Shown: positions 1-7,741 of the stretch, piece after piece
Layout of the letters: each line of letters opens with the position of its first letter
Numbering within the stretch: the first letter of the stretch is position 1
Assembly: GCA_009698295.1 (NCBI GenBank)
Contig: WLQO01000002.1
Location: forward strand, 1-30,851
Direction of reading: 5' to 3'
Length of the DNA stretch: 30,851 nucleotides
Source: Actinomycetota bacterium
GTDB lineage: Bacteria > Actinomycetota > Actinomycetes > Nanopelagicales > Nanopelagicaceae
The notes under the pieces: model-generated
What the model saw: the letters and a program-made list of their open reading frames with translations, nothing else
Told to the model about the DNA's origin: nothing
Databases searched by the model: none
Program-made: the position numbers and the translations under genes

Positions 1-635
1 CTTTGCAATCGGGTTCCGATCGCATCTTGCAGGAGATGCGTCGTTCTTATCGCACTAGCCGTTACTTAGGAATATTAGATCGAGTTCGCCAAGCAATGCC
101 ACATGCGATGATCACAACCGACATCATCGTAGGTTTCCCCGGGGAGACTGAATCAGATTTTCAAGCAACGATGGATCTTGCAACGCAGGGCCAATTTGCC
201 GCTGCTTACACTTACAAATATTCCATTCGTCCAGGAACTCCAGCAGGTGCTATGCCTAACCAAGTTCCGGATGCAATTGTCGGTGAACGCTATACGCGAT
301 TGCATGAACATCAACAAGGTATTTCTCTGGGGGTTAATCAAAGATCAATTGGCACCAAACATCGTGCGCTAGTTTCAGAAGTAGAAGGTAGGCGCGATGT
401 GGCCCAGTCACGTTTAACAGGCAAGACTGAAGATTTCCGTTTAGTGCATTTTGATGCGACTAGCAACGCCAGGCCTGGAGATTTTGTAGATCTCACAATT
501 ACCGATGCTTCTGCCCATTACTTAATCGCCAAAGAGGATGCACATATAAATACTCGCGGGGGAGATGCCTTTGCTGCGCGTGAGGCGCAGGCCGGACCGC
601 AGCCCACGATGCTCGGAATTCCAACAGTGAAATGA
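1..635 (+). CDS. miaB: MiaB, tRNA-2-methylthio-N6-dimethylallyladenosine synthase, C-terminal part
   Basis: Partial: the reading frame is open to the left edge, so the start and the radical-SAM CxxxCxxC motif lie outside the window. What remains begins with LQSGSDRIL, the conserved block of the radical-SAM half of methylthiotransferases, followed by TTDIIVGFPGET. The last ~80 residues form a TRAM-like RNA-binding domain (from about GTKHRALVSE to DFVDLTITDA). MiaB adds a methylthio group to C2 of i6A37 in tRNAs reading U-starting codons. The stop overlaps the miaA start by 4 bp (ATGA), so the two are almost certainly co-transcribed and act one after the other on the same base. A sister methylthiotransferase (RimO) is less likely because miaA follows directly. 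Confidence 0.95.
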   Translation, partial: LQSGSDRILQEMRRSYRTSRYLGILDRVRQAMPHAMITTDIIVGFPGETESDFQATMDLATQGQFAAAYTYKYSIRPGTPAGAMPNQVPDAIVGERYTRLHEHQQGISLGVNQRSIGTKHRALVSEVEGRRDVAQSRLTGKTEDFRLVHFDATSNARPGDFVDLTITDASAHYLIAKEDAHINTRGGDAFAAREAQAGPQPTMLGIPTVK

Positions 636-1540
636 AGACGATAGTTATTTGTGGCGCAACCGCAACAGGCAAGAGTGATTTAGCGGTTTCGTTAGCAAAA
701 GAGATAGGCGCAGAAATAGTAAATGCTGACTCGATGCAGATCTATAAAGGTATGGATATTGGAACCGCCAAACTCGCGCCTGCAGAAAGAGGTGGAATTC
801 CACATCACATGCTTGATGTTTTAAATGTTACGAAAGATGCAACTGTTGCTTGGTATCAAGGGCTGGCACGTGAGGCGATTACTCAGATACACGATCGCGG
901 GAAGCACGCGATAATCGTTGGTGGCACTGGCCTCTACATAAAATCTATATTAGATGATTTGAATTTCCCAGATACAGATGCGGCGATACGTCAGAAATTG
1001 ACGGAAGAGGCGAAGGAGTTCGGCATTGTGCACCTCTTTCACCGGTTAGAAGAGTTAGATCCGGCAGCAGCCGCGGCCATTGATCACCAGAATGAGCGGC
1101 GAGTTATCCGGGCTTTAGAAGTAATCGAAATTACCGGTAAACCGTTCACTGCCAATTTACCGCGCGAGGATAGTTCACTTTATCCAGATGCTCTGCAATT
1201 TGGATTGGTTATGGATCGTGCAGAGTTAGCAACAAGAGTCGAAGCACGCGTTGATCAGATGTGGGAGTCGGGTTTTGTCGCAGAAGTCGATCGTTTAATA
1301 GAAGAAGGAATCACGCAGGGCACAACAGCTCGTCGCGCCTTGGGTTATGCGCAAATTATCGCGATGCGCAGTGGTGAGATTTCAGAAGATTTGGCGATTG
1401 AAGAGACCAAGCGAGCAACTCGCCAATATGTCAGACGGCAAGAAACCTGGTTCTCACGTGATGCGCGAATCAACTGGATATCTCCAATACAACCTCGTTT
1501 GGAAACAGTACTAAAGAAGATAAACTCATCAGCATCATGA
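632..1540 (+). CDS. miaA: MiaA, tRNA dimethylallyltransferase
   Basis: 302 residues, normal for the family. It transfers the dimethylallyl group of DMAPP to N6 of A37 in tRNA, making the substrate of MiaB. Visible motifs: P-loop GATATGKS at residues 8-15, DSMQIYKGMDIGTAK (substrate and tRNA region), VGGTGLYIKS in the middle, and the C-terminal RALGYAQI block typical of MiaA. The ATG at 632 overlaps the miaB stop, and the gene's own stop overlaps the dapF start by 4 bp, so translation is probably coupled along miaB-miaA-dapF-hflX. The same order is found in mycobacteria (from memory, Rv2733c, Rv2727c, Rv2726c, Rv2725c). Its DMAPP would come from the MEP pathway started by Dxs, also in this window. 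Confidence 0.97.
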   Translation: MKTIVICGATATGKSDLAVSLAKEIGAEIVNADSMQIYKGMDIGTAKLAPAERGGIPHHMLDVLNVTKDATVAWYQGLAREAITQIHDRGKHAIIVGGTGLYIKSILDDLNFPDTDAAIRQKLTEEAKEFGIVHLFHRLEELDPAAAAAIDHQNERRVIRALEVIEITGKPFTANLPREDSSLYPDALQFGLVMDRAELATRVEARVDQMWESGFVAEVDRLIEEGITQGTTARRALGYAQIIAMRSGEISEDLAIEETKRATRQYVRRQETWFSRDARINWISPIQPRLETVLKKINSSAS

Positions 1541-2349
1541 TTGATACCGTAATCGGCACATATGGCCATGGCACGGAGAACGATTTTGTACTCGTCTTCG
1601 ATCCGGCTGATGAAATTTCAATCACTACTGCTCAGACTGCGGCGATCTGTAATCGCGAGAGCGGCATTGGTGCTGATGGTTTAATCCGCATAACTAAGCG
1701 AGATGAAAAATGGTTTATGGATTACCGCAATGCCGATGGATCGCTGGCTGAAATGTGCGGAAATGGAATTCGAGTAATGGCTCGATATTTAGTAGAACGA
1801 GGACATCAACCAGAAGGAATTTTCGCCATAAATACGCGCGATGGAATAAAACATTTACGAGTTCCTAAAGTTGATGACATCTCGGTAAATATGGGAAAAG
1901 TGATCGATGAAAATGAAGAGGTAACCGCCTCCGTTGACGGCATGATTTGGAACGGCTACAACATTAATGTGGGAAACCCTCATGCAGTGGTCTTCGTCGA
2001 GAAAATCGAAGATGTCGGTTCTTTAAAAGATGCTCCGGTGGTACGCCCAAAAGATACTTATCCTGAAGGCGTTAACGTTGAGTTTGTCGAAATAATGCCG
2101 AACCATGAAGCCAAGATGCGCGTTCATGAACGTGGCAGTGGTGAAACTAGATCTTGCGGCACTGGTACATGTGCCGTAGCACTCGCGGCAACTCTGCACT
2201 CTAAGGAGAATTTACCTGCGCGTTGGGTAATTTACCCACCTGGTGGACGTTTAGTAGTAGATATCGACCCACATTCCAATGCAACTTTAACGGGACCTGC
2301 ACTTTTGATTGCAGATCACGATTTGACGAGTTTTTTGCAGGATGCATGA
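1537..2349 (+). CDS. dapF: DapF, diaminopimelate epimerase
   Basis: 270 residues. It interconverts LL- and meso-diaminopimelate, the step that supplies meso-DAP for peptidoglycan and lysine. The two catalytic cysteines of this PLP-independent epimerase are both present: Cys74 in AEMCGNGIRV and Cys207 in SCGTGTCAVA. The N-terminal YGHGTENDFVLV block is also typical of the family. ATG at 1537 overlaps the miaA stop by 4 bp; the TGA at 2347-2349 overlaps the hflX ATG at 2346 by 4 bp. This fits one polycistronic transcript with translational coupling. Keeping DapF implies a DAP-type peptidoglycan. Confidence 0.97.
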   Translation: MIDTVIGTYGHGTENDFVLVFDPADEISITTAQTAAICNRESGIGADGLIRITKRDEKWFMDYRNADGSLAEMCGNGIRVMARYLVERGHQPEGIFAINTRDGIKHLRVPKVDDISVNMGKVIDENEEVTASVDGMIWNGYNINVGNPHAVVFVEKIEDVGSLKDAPVVRPKDTYPEGVNVEFVEIMPNHEAKMRVHERGSGETRSCGTGTCAVALAATLHSKENLPARWVIYPPGGRLVVDIDPHSNATLTGPALLIADHDLTSFLQDA

Positions 2350-3809
2350 ACGGAGAAATACCACGCGATAGCGATCTCTTTGAAGAATTACTGCGTGAGA
2401 GCGCACGAGTTGCTGCAGATTTTGATGCCGATGAAAGTGATTTCGAAGTCTCATCTCAACCAGATCTGGCTGATCGCCATGCGCTCCGACGCGTAAAAGG
2501 TTTTTCTACTGAACTTCAAGATATTTCCGAAGCGGAATATCGCCAACTACAACTTGAGAGAGTTGTACTTGTTGGTGTTTGGACTGAAGGCAGCGCAGAA
2601 ATGGCTGAAAATTCTCTCGCTGAATTAAAAGCTCTCGCCGAGACAGCTGGATCAGAAGTATTAGATGGGTTAATTCAAAGGCGCGATAAACCAGATCCGG
2701 CAACTTATATTGGTTCTGGAAAGGTGATTGAGTTGCGACAGATAGTTGTTGCTACTGGAGCGGACACAGTAATTTGCGATGGCGAACTTTCACCGTCGCA
2801 GCTACGTCAATTAGAAGATAAGTTAAAAGTTAAAGTCGTAGATCGCACCGCGCTAATCCTGGATATTTTTGCTCAGCATGCCAAGAGCAAAGAGGGTAAA
2901 GCCCAAGTTGAATTAGCGCAGATCGCCTATCTGCTGCCAAGGTTGCGCGGTTGGGGTGATTCGCTTTCTCGCCAAGTTGGTGGACGAGCAGCAGGCGGTG
3001 CTGGTATCGGCGGACGTGGTCCAGGTGAGACCAAGATTGAGACAGACCGTCGCCGAATTCGCGACAAGATGGCGAAGTTACGTCGCGAGATCGCAGAGAT
3101 GAAGATTTCTCGTGACACAAAACGACAAGAGCGTAAGCGCTTTAATATCCCATCTGTAGCTATTGCAGGTTATACAAATGCAGGTAAATCTTCGCTCTTA
3201 AATAAGCTAACCGATGCTGGGGTTTTAGTTGAAAATGCGCTCTTTGCAACTCTTGATCCTACGGTTCGTAAATCACAGACATCAGAAGGAAGGGTGTACA
3301 CGCTTTCCGATACCGTCGGTTTTGTGCGCCATCTGCCACACCAGTTGATTGATGCTTTTAAATCAACTCTTGAAGAAGTATCTGGTGCAGATTTAATCGT
3401 GCATGTTGTAGACGGTTCTCACCCTGATCCCTTTGAGCAGATTAGAGCAGTGCGTGAGGTAATCACAGAAATCGGCGGCGGTGATATCCCCGAGATTATT
3501 GCGATCAATAAGGTCGATGCGGCAGACCCTGATGTAGTTATGGAAATTTTGAGGAAAGAGAAGAATAGTTTTGCATTCTCAGCTCGAACCGGATTTGGAA
3601 TAGATGGATTAGTCCGAGCAATTGAAAAATCTCTTCCTCATCCAAATGTGGAGATAAATGCCTTGATTCCATACGAACGCGGTGATTTAGTCAGCGCAGT
3701 ACACGAACGTGGTGAAATTATCAGCGAAGAATATGTGGAGACAGGCACACAGATGCGCGCTCTAGTTGATGGTGGATTAGCAAAAGCGATTGAAGAAGCG
3801 CTCCTTTAA
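2346..3809 (+). CDS. hflX: HflX, ribosome-associated GTPase
   Basis: 487 residues from the ATG at 2346, which overlaps the dapF stop by 4 bp. A longer in-frame reading from 2223 exists but would run deep into dapF, so I reject it. HflX is a GTPase that binds the 50S subunit and splits stalled ribosomes under stress. The N-terminal HflX domain has YIGSGKVIELRQI and the glycine-rich linker GGRGPGETKIETDRRRIRDK. The GTPase domain has G1 GYTNAGKSS (around residue 275), G3 DTVGFVRHLPH and G4 NKVD, with a short C-terminal domain. Last gene of the miaB-miaA-dapF-hflX operon; a 157-bp gap with a possible terminator follows. Confidence 0.96.
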   Translation: MNGEIPRDSDLFEELLRESARVAADFDADESDFEVSSQPDLADRHALRRVKGFSTELQDISEAEYRQLQLERVVLVGVWTEGSAEMAENSLAELKALAETAGSEVLDGLIQRRDKPDPATYIGSGKVIELRQIVVATGADTVICDGELSPSQLRQLEDKLKVKVVDRTALILDIFAQHAKSKEGKAQVELAQIAYLLPRLRGWGDSLSRQVGGRAAGGAGIGGRGPGETKIETDRRRIRDKMAKLRREIAEMKISRDTKRQERKRFNIPSVAIAGYTNAGKSSLLNKLTDAGVLVENALFATLDPTVRKSQTSEGRVYTLSDTVGFVRHLPHQLIDAFKSTLEEVSGADLIVHVVDGSHPDPFEQIRAVREVITEIGGGDIPEIIAINKVDAADPDVVMEILRKEKNSFAFSARTGFGIDGLVRAIEKSLPHPNVEINALIPYERGDLVSAVHERGEIISEEYVETGTQMRALVDGGLAKAIEEALL

Positions 3810-3916
3810 CGAGAGATAGCCCTTTTACGCCTTAGAAATTCGGGAATATATGCGACACGCCGTTGGTTGTAAGGGGTAATACTGAGTAAATGCGCGAGTA
3901 TGCGCCCGTATACGAA

Positions 3917-3940
3917 CTATCTTAAAAGAGATGGTTTTTT
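3917..3940 (+). terminator. Possible intrinsic terminator after hflX
   Basis: A 6-bp stem (CTATCT at 3917-3922 pairing with AGATGG at 3929-3934, one G-T pair) with loop TAAAAG is followed by six T (3935-3940) and then GATTTTA. It lies 108 nt after the hflX stop and before the DUF4193 start. The stem is short and AT-rich; the T-tract is the stronger part. The same TATCTT could instead be a -10 element for the DUF4193 gene, so this is a weak call. Confidence 0.35.
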
Positions 3941-3955
3941 GATTTTATGGAAGGC

Positions 3956-3962
3956 AGGTGAG
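3956..3962 (+). promoter_or_regulatory. Ribosome binding site of the DUF4193 gene
   Basis: AGGTGAG lies 4 nt before the GTG at 3967. It decides between that start and an upstream in-frame GTG at 3958 that falls inside the site. It is notable because most first genes in this window have no Shine-Dalgarno sequence and appear leaderless. Confidence 0.65.
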
Positions 3963-3966
3963 AGCA

Positions 3967-4263
3967 GTGGCAACAGATTACGACACCCCCCGCAAGACGG
4001 ATGAGGAACTCCACGAGGAGTCGCTAGAGGAACTCAAAGCTAAGCGAGTCGATGCTCAATCCGGTCAAATTGATGTTGACGAAGCAGAAGCTGCCGAGAC
4101 GCTAGAACTTCCTGGTGCAGATTTATCAGGAGAAGAACTCGCAGTTCGCGTTGTTCCAAAGCAAGTCGATGAATTTACCTGTTCACGATGCTTCTTGGTG
4201 CACCACATAACACAACTCGCTAAAGGCGAAGGCGCTAAAGCGGTATGTAAAGAGTGCAGCTAA
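3967..4263 (+). CDS. DUF4193 family zinc-ribbon-like protein
   Basis: 98 residues from GTG 3967 (VATDYDTPRKTDEE; family members typically open with MATDYD). The N-terminal two thirds are very acidic and probably flexible. The C-terminus carries a treble-Cys pattern CSRC ... CKEC, spaced about 20 residues apart, with HH between, consistent with a zinc ribbon. This is a conserved actinobacterial protein of unknown function (Rv2699c-like). The conserved acidic tail plus small zinc ribbon resembles proteins that bind the transcription or translation machinery, but that is inference only. Its stop overlaps the convergent DUF3093 gene by 4 bp (4260-4263). An upstream GTG at 3958 is possible but would place the RBS inside the gene. 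Confidence 0.88.
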   Translation: MATDYDTPRKTDEELHEESLEELKAKRVDAQSGQIDVDEAEAAETLELPGADLSGEELAVRVVPKQVDEFTCSRCFLVHHITQLAKGEGAKAVCKECS

Positions 4264-4703
4264 AGAGTTTTTGAGTTTTGCAGCAGCGCGGCGAGATTCT
4301 CGCCGCGTTTGCTCGTTATAAGCCAATATGGCGTTGGGTCGCGTGGGTCCAAAACTTCAATCTTTAAACCAGTGGGTACCCAGAACTTGATCGCAAGAAA
4401 TGCCGCGGGATCGGCATCGCGAGTGCGCAATAATCGCATCGCCGAAGAATCCAAAATGGTTATATCTCCGAGATATTTAATATCGATATGAGCTTGATCA
4501 ATCCTTAGTTCTTTTCCATCAAATGAAATGGTGGAACGCATCGCAAAGGCGATATAGATGATTGCGATCGTCGCGGGAATTAATGAGGCAACCGCTGCCT
4601 TGGTATCAAAGGCTGCCCAAATTGCGATCACCAATGATAGAAAAAGAAAATAAATAAAGCCCAGTACCCAAATAGGCGGGCGAAGAACTTCTTTGAATAT
4701 CAC
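4260..4703 (-). CDS. DUF3093 family membrane protein
   Basis: 147-148 residues. Two hydrophobic segments occupy about residues 12-31 and 36-53, followed by a soluble domain ending with WVPTGLKIEVLDPRDPTPYW, the hallmark of DUF3093 (Rv2698-like). Function unknown; a small membrane-anchored protein conserved in actinobacteria next to DUF4193 and dut. I place the start at GTG 4703 rather than the adjacent ATG 4706, because a TAGACT -10 hexamer ends only 3 nt before the ATG but exactly 6 nt before the GTG, the spacing seen at the other leaderless genes here. The difference is one residue. Convergent with DUF4193, with interlocked stops. Confidence 0.87.
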   Translation of the reverse strand: MIFKEVLRPPIWVLGFIYFLFLSLVIAIWAAFDTKAAVASLIPATIAIIYIAFAMRSTISFDGKELRIDQAHIDIKYLGDITILDSSAMRLLRTRDADPAAFLAIKFWVPTGLKIEVLDPRDPTPYWLITSKRGENLAALLQNSKTL

Positions 4704-4709
4704 CATTGG

Positions 4710-4715
4710 AGTCTA
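4710..4715 (-). promoter_or_regulatory. -10 element of leaderless DUF3093 promoter
   Basis: TAGACT on the minus strand, 6 nt before GTG 4703. It lies back to back with the TAAAGT element of the thioesterase gene, only 7 bp apart. No clear -35 box is seen. Confidence 0.55.
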
Positions 4716-4722
4716 GATGAAG

Positions 4723-4728
4723 TAAAGT
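4723..4728 (+). promoter_or_regulatory. -10 element of leaderless thioesterase-dut promoter
   Basis: TAAAGT ends 6 nt before ATG 4735, so transcription should begin at or next to the start codon. The intervening GTGGGAGT could be read as a weak Shine-Dalgarno, but the spacing matches the leaderless pattern of the window. Confidence 0.6.
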
Positions 4729-4734
4729 GGGAGT

Positions 4735-5319
4735 ATGAGTCGCGTTGCGAGCACAACCCCTCCCGAAGGCGCGGTCATTCCTGAGCGCCATCCAAAAGCG
4801 CCGGAAATTGGTACAAAGATTCCATCGCACTTTGGTCATTGCTTTGGTTGCGGCGAGTTACATCCCACAGGACTTCATCTTGTTGCACAAGCTGGAGCAG
4901 GCGCTGATTTAACTGCAGAATTTACCGTCACTGAAAACCATCAAGGCGCACCAGGTCTGGCACATGGTGGACTTTTATCTCTTGCCTTTGATGAAGCCCT
5001 TGGCAAATTGATGTGGTTAATTCGCTCACCAGCAGTAACTGCGCGGTTAGAAACAGATTTTCTTAAACCTGTGCCAATCGGCACCAAGTTGCACATCACC
5101 GCGCGGATTACGGGTCAAGTAAATCGTAAAGTTTATACCGCAGCGGAAGGACGTCTCGGTGGACCTGAAGGAGAAGTAGCAGTAAGAGCAGCGGCGCTAT
5201 TTGTAATAGTTCCAATGTCACATTTTTTAGAGAATGCTCCAAAAGAATATTTAGAACATATATCCAAGACGCCTGAGATTCTGGCCTTTGTAGATCCGGA
5301 ATTTGAGATAAATCCATAA
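4735..5319 (+). CDS. PaaI-type hotdog-fold acyl-CoA thioesterase
   Basis: 194 residues. The centre carries the hotdog signature of the PaaI/4HBT group: APGLAHGGLLSLAFDEALG, where HGG and the following acidic residue (Asp/Glu) form the usual active-site helix, and later TARLETDFLKPVPIGTKL, the second strand block. An N-terminal CFGCGELHPTGLHL segment precedes it, as in many actinobacterial PaaI proteins. It likely hydrolyses an acyl-CoA thioester; the substrate cannot be told from sequence. First gene of a thioesterase-dut-DUF3159 operon: its TAA and the dut ATG share one base. The link to dut is positional only. The extra C-terminal ~30 residues are not typical of short PaaI proteins. Confidence 0.87.
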   Translation: MSRVASTTPPEGAVIPERHPKAPEIGTKIPSHFGHCFGCGELHPTGLHLVAQAGAGADLTAEFTVTENHQGAPGLAHGGLLSLAFDEALGKLMWLIRSPAVTARLETDFLKPVPIGTKLHITARITGQVNRKVYTAAEGRLGGPEGEVAVRAAALFVIVPMSHFLENAPKEYLEHISKTPEILAFVDPEFEINP

Positions 5320-5756
5320 TGGGAGTAAAAGTTTTAGTCACGCGATTAGATAAGGATCTACCTCTTCCGAACTACGCAAAGGGTGGAGATGCCGGCGCTG
5401 ATTTAGTTGCACGAGTTGATGTCACTCTTGCACCGGGGGAGCGCAAATTAGTCCCCACCGGAATTTCTATTGCTCTTCCAGATGGTTATGTCGCGTTGGT
5501 GCATCCTCGATCTGGATTGGCTATTAAGCATGGCGTCACGATGGTTAATTCACCAGGGACAGTTGATGCGGGATATCGCGGCGAGTTGCAGATAATCCTG
5601 ATAAACCATGACCCCAAGGAGAGCGTCTCATTTAAGCGCGGCGATCGAATTGCACAGTTAGTTATTCAACAAGTAGAACGTGCAGAATTTATTGAAGTTG
5701 AAACTTTGCCAGGTTCAGGACGTGGTTCTGGCGGTTTTGGATCTACGGGGCGTTGA
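5319..5756 (+). CDS. dut: Dut, deoxyuridine 5'-triphosphate nucleotidohydrolase
   Basis: 145 residues, a trimeric dUTPase. It hydrolyses dUTP to dUMP and pyrophosphate, which keeps uracil out of DNA and feeds dTMP synthesis. All five family motifs are seen: GDAGADL (I), HPRSGLAIKHG (II), GTVDAGYRGEL (III), RGDRIAQLV (IV) and the C-terminal GRGSGGFGSTG (V), the arm that closes over the neighbouring subunit's active site. The start ATG shares one base with the stop of the thioesterase gene, and the stop TGA shares one base with the ATG of the DUF3159 gene, so all three are co-transcribed. Dut next to DUF3093/DUF4193 is conserved in mycobacteria (Rv2697c). Confidence 0.97.
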   Translation: MGVKVLVTRLDKDLPLPNYAKGGDAGADLVARVDVTLAPGERKLVPTGISIALPDGYVALVHPRSGLAIKHGVTMVNSPGTVDAGYRGELQIILINHDPKESVSFKRGDRIAQLVIQQVERAEFIEVETLPGSGRGSGGFGSTGR

Positions 5757-6391
5757 TGAGCAATTTACCTATCGACTCAAACGGATCAGATAAAGAGAAA
5801 ATTCTCTCTGCCTTTGGTGGCAAGAAGGGGCTTATTGATTCCGGTATTCCCTCGGTTATCTTCCTGGTTGTATTTAACTTGGCCGATGATCTCCGAAAAG
5901 CTTTAATTGCATCACTAATAATCTCTGCCTGCCTAACGATTATTCGCTTGGCCAAGAAAGTTACGATTCAGCATGCAATATCTGGGCTGATTGGTTCTTT
6001 GATTTGTGCATGGTTTGCTAACCGCACCGGAAATGCCAGTGATCTATATATTCCAAAACTACTAACCAATTTGGGTTATGGCAGCGTTTATTTGATCGCT
6101 AATTTAATCGGTTGGCCCGTACTTGGCCTCGTACTTGGACCAATCTTGGGCGAGAATTTAGCTTGGCGTAAAGATCCCGCTCGTTCACGTGCATATAAGC
6201 GCGCTAGTTGGCTCTGGGTTTTAATGTTCTTCACACGGATTGCAGTGCAGTACCCAATTTATCGAAGCGGAAACGTCAATTTGCTGGGAACTGTAAATCT
6301 AGCGATGGGTTATCCGCTATTTCTTGCAACAGCATATGGATCTTGGATGATTTTAAAGAGCGTACCGACCACCAAGATTCAAGGGAATTAG
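5756..6391 (+). CDS. DUF3159 family integral membrane protein
   Basis: 211 residues from the ATG at 5756 (an in-frame TTG directly upstream is less likely). A short polar N-terminus (about 30 residues, ending GGKKGLIDSGIPS) is followed by five or six hydrophobic segments, which matches DUF3159 (Rv2693c-like), found in actinobacteria beside the TrkA pair and dut. Function unknown. The conserved arrangement with the K+ uptake regulators encoded convergently suggests, but does not prove, a link to ion or envelope homeostasis. The start overlaps the dut stop by one base; the stop TAG overlaps the convergent TrkA gene by 4 bp (6388-6391). Confidence 0.87.
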   Translation: MSNLPIDSNGSDKEKILSAFGGKKGLIDSGIPSVIFLVVFNLADDLRKALIASLIISACLTIIRLAKKVTIQHAISGLIGSLICAWFANRTGNASDLYIPKLLTNLGYGSVYLIANLIGWPVLGLVLGPILGENLAWRKDPARSRAYKRASWLWVLMFFTRIAVQYPIYRSGNVNLLGTVNLAMGYPLFLATAYGSWMILKSVPTTKIQGN

Positions 6392-7047
6392 TTAGAGATA
6401 AAGCAAGATTTAATCAGACCTTCAGCAGTCGCGGAAGCAACAAAGAGCAATTCATCTCCTGCGCTAAATACATCAGTAGGAGTTGGCGTAATGACGCGAC
6501 CATCTCGAACTATCGCAGCCAAGGATGCATCATCGGGAAGAGCAATCTCTTCAACAGTTTTGCCGATACAACTTGAAGAATCAGGCAGTGTTAATTCGAC
6601 CAGGTTCGCCTGACCTTTACGGAAAGAGAATAAACGAACCACGTCACCAACGCTTACAGCTTCTTCTACGAGTGCAGAAATGATTCGGGGAGTCGATACG
6701 GCTACATCAACGCCCCAAGAAGAATCAAAGAGCCATTCGTTCTTAGGATGATTGATACGAGCAACCACACGTGGCACACCGTATTCAGTCTTAGCAAGTA
6801 GCGATGCAACCAAATTCACTTTGTCATCTCCAGTGGCAGCGACCAAAACCTGGCAGTTATTGAGCACCGCTTTATCTAGCGCTGTGATTTCGCAAGCATC
6901 CGCCATTAACCATTCAGCATCAGGCACAGATTCCATCTTTAGCGCTTTAGGATCACGATCGATTAAGAGAACTTGATGGCCGTTATCTAAAAGTTCGCGC
7001 GCAATGGCGCGACCGACATTTCCAGCTCCGGCAATTGCAATTCTCAT
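6388..7047 (-). CDS. trkA: TrkA-type K+ uptake protein, second of the pair (CeoC-like)
   Basis: 219 residues. Residues 1-130 form a TrkA-N (RCK) Rossmann domain: MRIAIAGAGNVGRAIAREL is the NAD-binding loop and LIDRDPKAL the ribose-binding acidic end of the second strand. The C-terminal part (DSSSCIGKTVEEIALPDDASLAAIVRDGR...) is a TrkA-C domain. Such proteins gate a Trk/Ktr membrane channel by binding NAD(H) or nucleotides. Start overlaps the stop of the upstream paralogue by 4 bp (ATGA), so both subunits are made from one mRNA. Mycobacteria have the same pair (ceoB, ceoC). No membrane channel subunit is in the window. Confidence 0.92.
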   Translation of the reverse strand: MRIAIAGAGNVGRAIARELLDNGHQVLLIDRDPKALKMESVPDAEWLMADACEITALDKAVLNNCQVLVAATGDDKVNLVASLLAKTEYGVPRVVARINHPKNEWLFDSSWGVDVAVSTPRIISALVEEAVSVGDVVRLFSFRKGQANLVELTLPDSSSCIGKTVEEIALPDDASLAAIVRDGRVITPTPTDVFSAGDELLFVASATAEGLIKSCFISN

Positions 7048-7709
7048 GAGTGATCCCCTGGAGAGCGGGCAAATATTTCTTCAACTTTACGAATATCTTC
7101 GTCACGAACTGTGACGTGAATTAAATCGCCTTCTTGCAGAACTGAGTGTGGATCTGGAATAAGACCCTCGCCTAGGCGTGTAATAAATGCCACTCGAGCG
7201 CCCGTGGCTGCTTCAAGTTCTGTAATAGCCATTCCGAACCAACCTTTATGTGGATGCATCTCACAAAGTTGAATTGCCCCACTTGCATCGCGCCATTCTG
7301 AACGAGAACCTTCTGGAACTAAGCGGCGCAAGATCTGATCGGTAGCCCAAATTACAGTTGCGACAGTTGGAATTCCTAAACGTTGATAAATTTCTGCACG
7401 GCCTGGATCATAAATACGAGCAACCACATTAGCGACGCCATAAGTTTCGCGAGCCACGCGTGCAGCCAAGATATTCGAGTTATCGCCATTGCTTACGGCA
7501 GCAAACGCATCAGCAGTTTCAATTCCTGCCTCTAGCAAGGTATCTCGATCAAATCCCACTCCAGATATGGTGCGTCCCTTGAAATCAGGTCCTAAGCGGC
7601 GGAAAGCTTCACGTGATTGATCAATAATCGCCACAGAATGTCCTGCAGCTTCAAGTTCGGTGGCTAATGAAGAACCAACTCGACCGCATCCCATAATCAC
7701 GACGTGCAC
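7044..7709 (-). CDS. trkA: TrkA-type K+ uptake protein, first of the pair (CeoB-like)
   Basis: 221 residues, GTG start. The N-terminal MHVVIMGCGRVGSSLATEL is an NAD-binding TrkA-N loop, with IIDQSREAFRRL after it. The C-terminal domain (from about TGARVAFITRLGEG to GDLIHVTVRDEDI) is TrkA-C. The two proteins of this operon are distant paralogues and probably form a hetero-oligomeric gating ring on a potassium channel encoded elsewhere. The gene is divergent from the methyltransferase gene with only 32 bp between start codons. A TAAGTT -10 element ends 7 nt before the GTG, and no Shine-Dalgarno is seen, so the mRNA is probably leaderless. Confidence 0.92.
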   Translation of the reverse strand: MHVVIMGCGRVGSSLATELEAAGHSVAIIDQSREAFRRLGPDFKGRTISGVGFDRDTLLEAGIETADAFAAVSNGDNSNILAARVARETYGVANVVARIYDPGRAEIYQRLGIPTVATVIWATDQILRRLVPEGSRSEWRDASGAIQLCEMHPHKGWFGMAITELEAATGARVAFITRLGEGLIPDPHSVLQEGDLIHVTVRDEDIRKVEEIFARSPGDHS

Positions 7710-7716
7710 AAGGTTT

Positions 7717-7722
7717 AACTTA
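7717..7722 (-). promoter_or_regulatory. -10 element of leaderless trkA operon promoter
   Basis: TAAGTT on the minus strand, 7 nt before GTG 7709. The opposing TATTCT element for the methyltransferase gene starts 6 bp away, so the two promoters are back to back in a 32-bp gap. Confidence 0.55.
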
Positions 7723-7728
7723 CACCCT

Positions 7729-7734
7729 TATTCT
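7729..7734 (+). promoter_or_regulatory. -10 element of leaderless RNA methyltransferase promoter
   Basis: TATTCT ends 7 nt before ATG 7742. No Shine-Dalgarno lies in the intervening TATCTT-like pyrimidine-rich stretch, which itself could act as an alternative -10. Confidence 0.55.
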
Positions 7735-7741
7735 TATCTTT

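Noticed and set aside
2223..2345. Extension of hflX upstream to 2223
   Set aside because: The extra reading would lie in the dapF coding region and has no HflX similarity; the ATG at 2346 with the 4-bp ATGA overlap explains the start.
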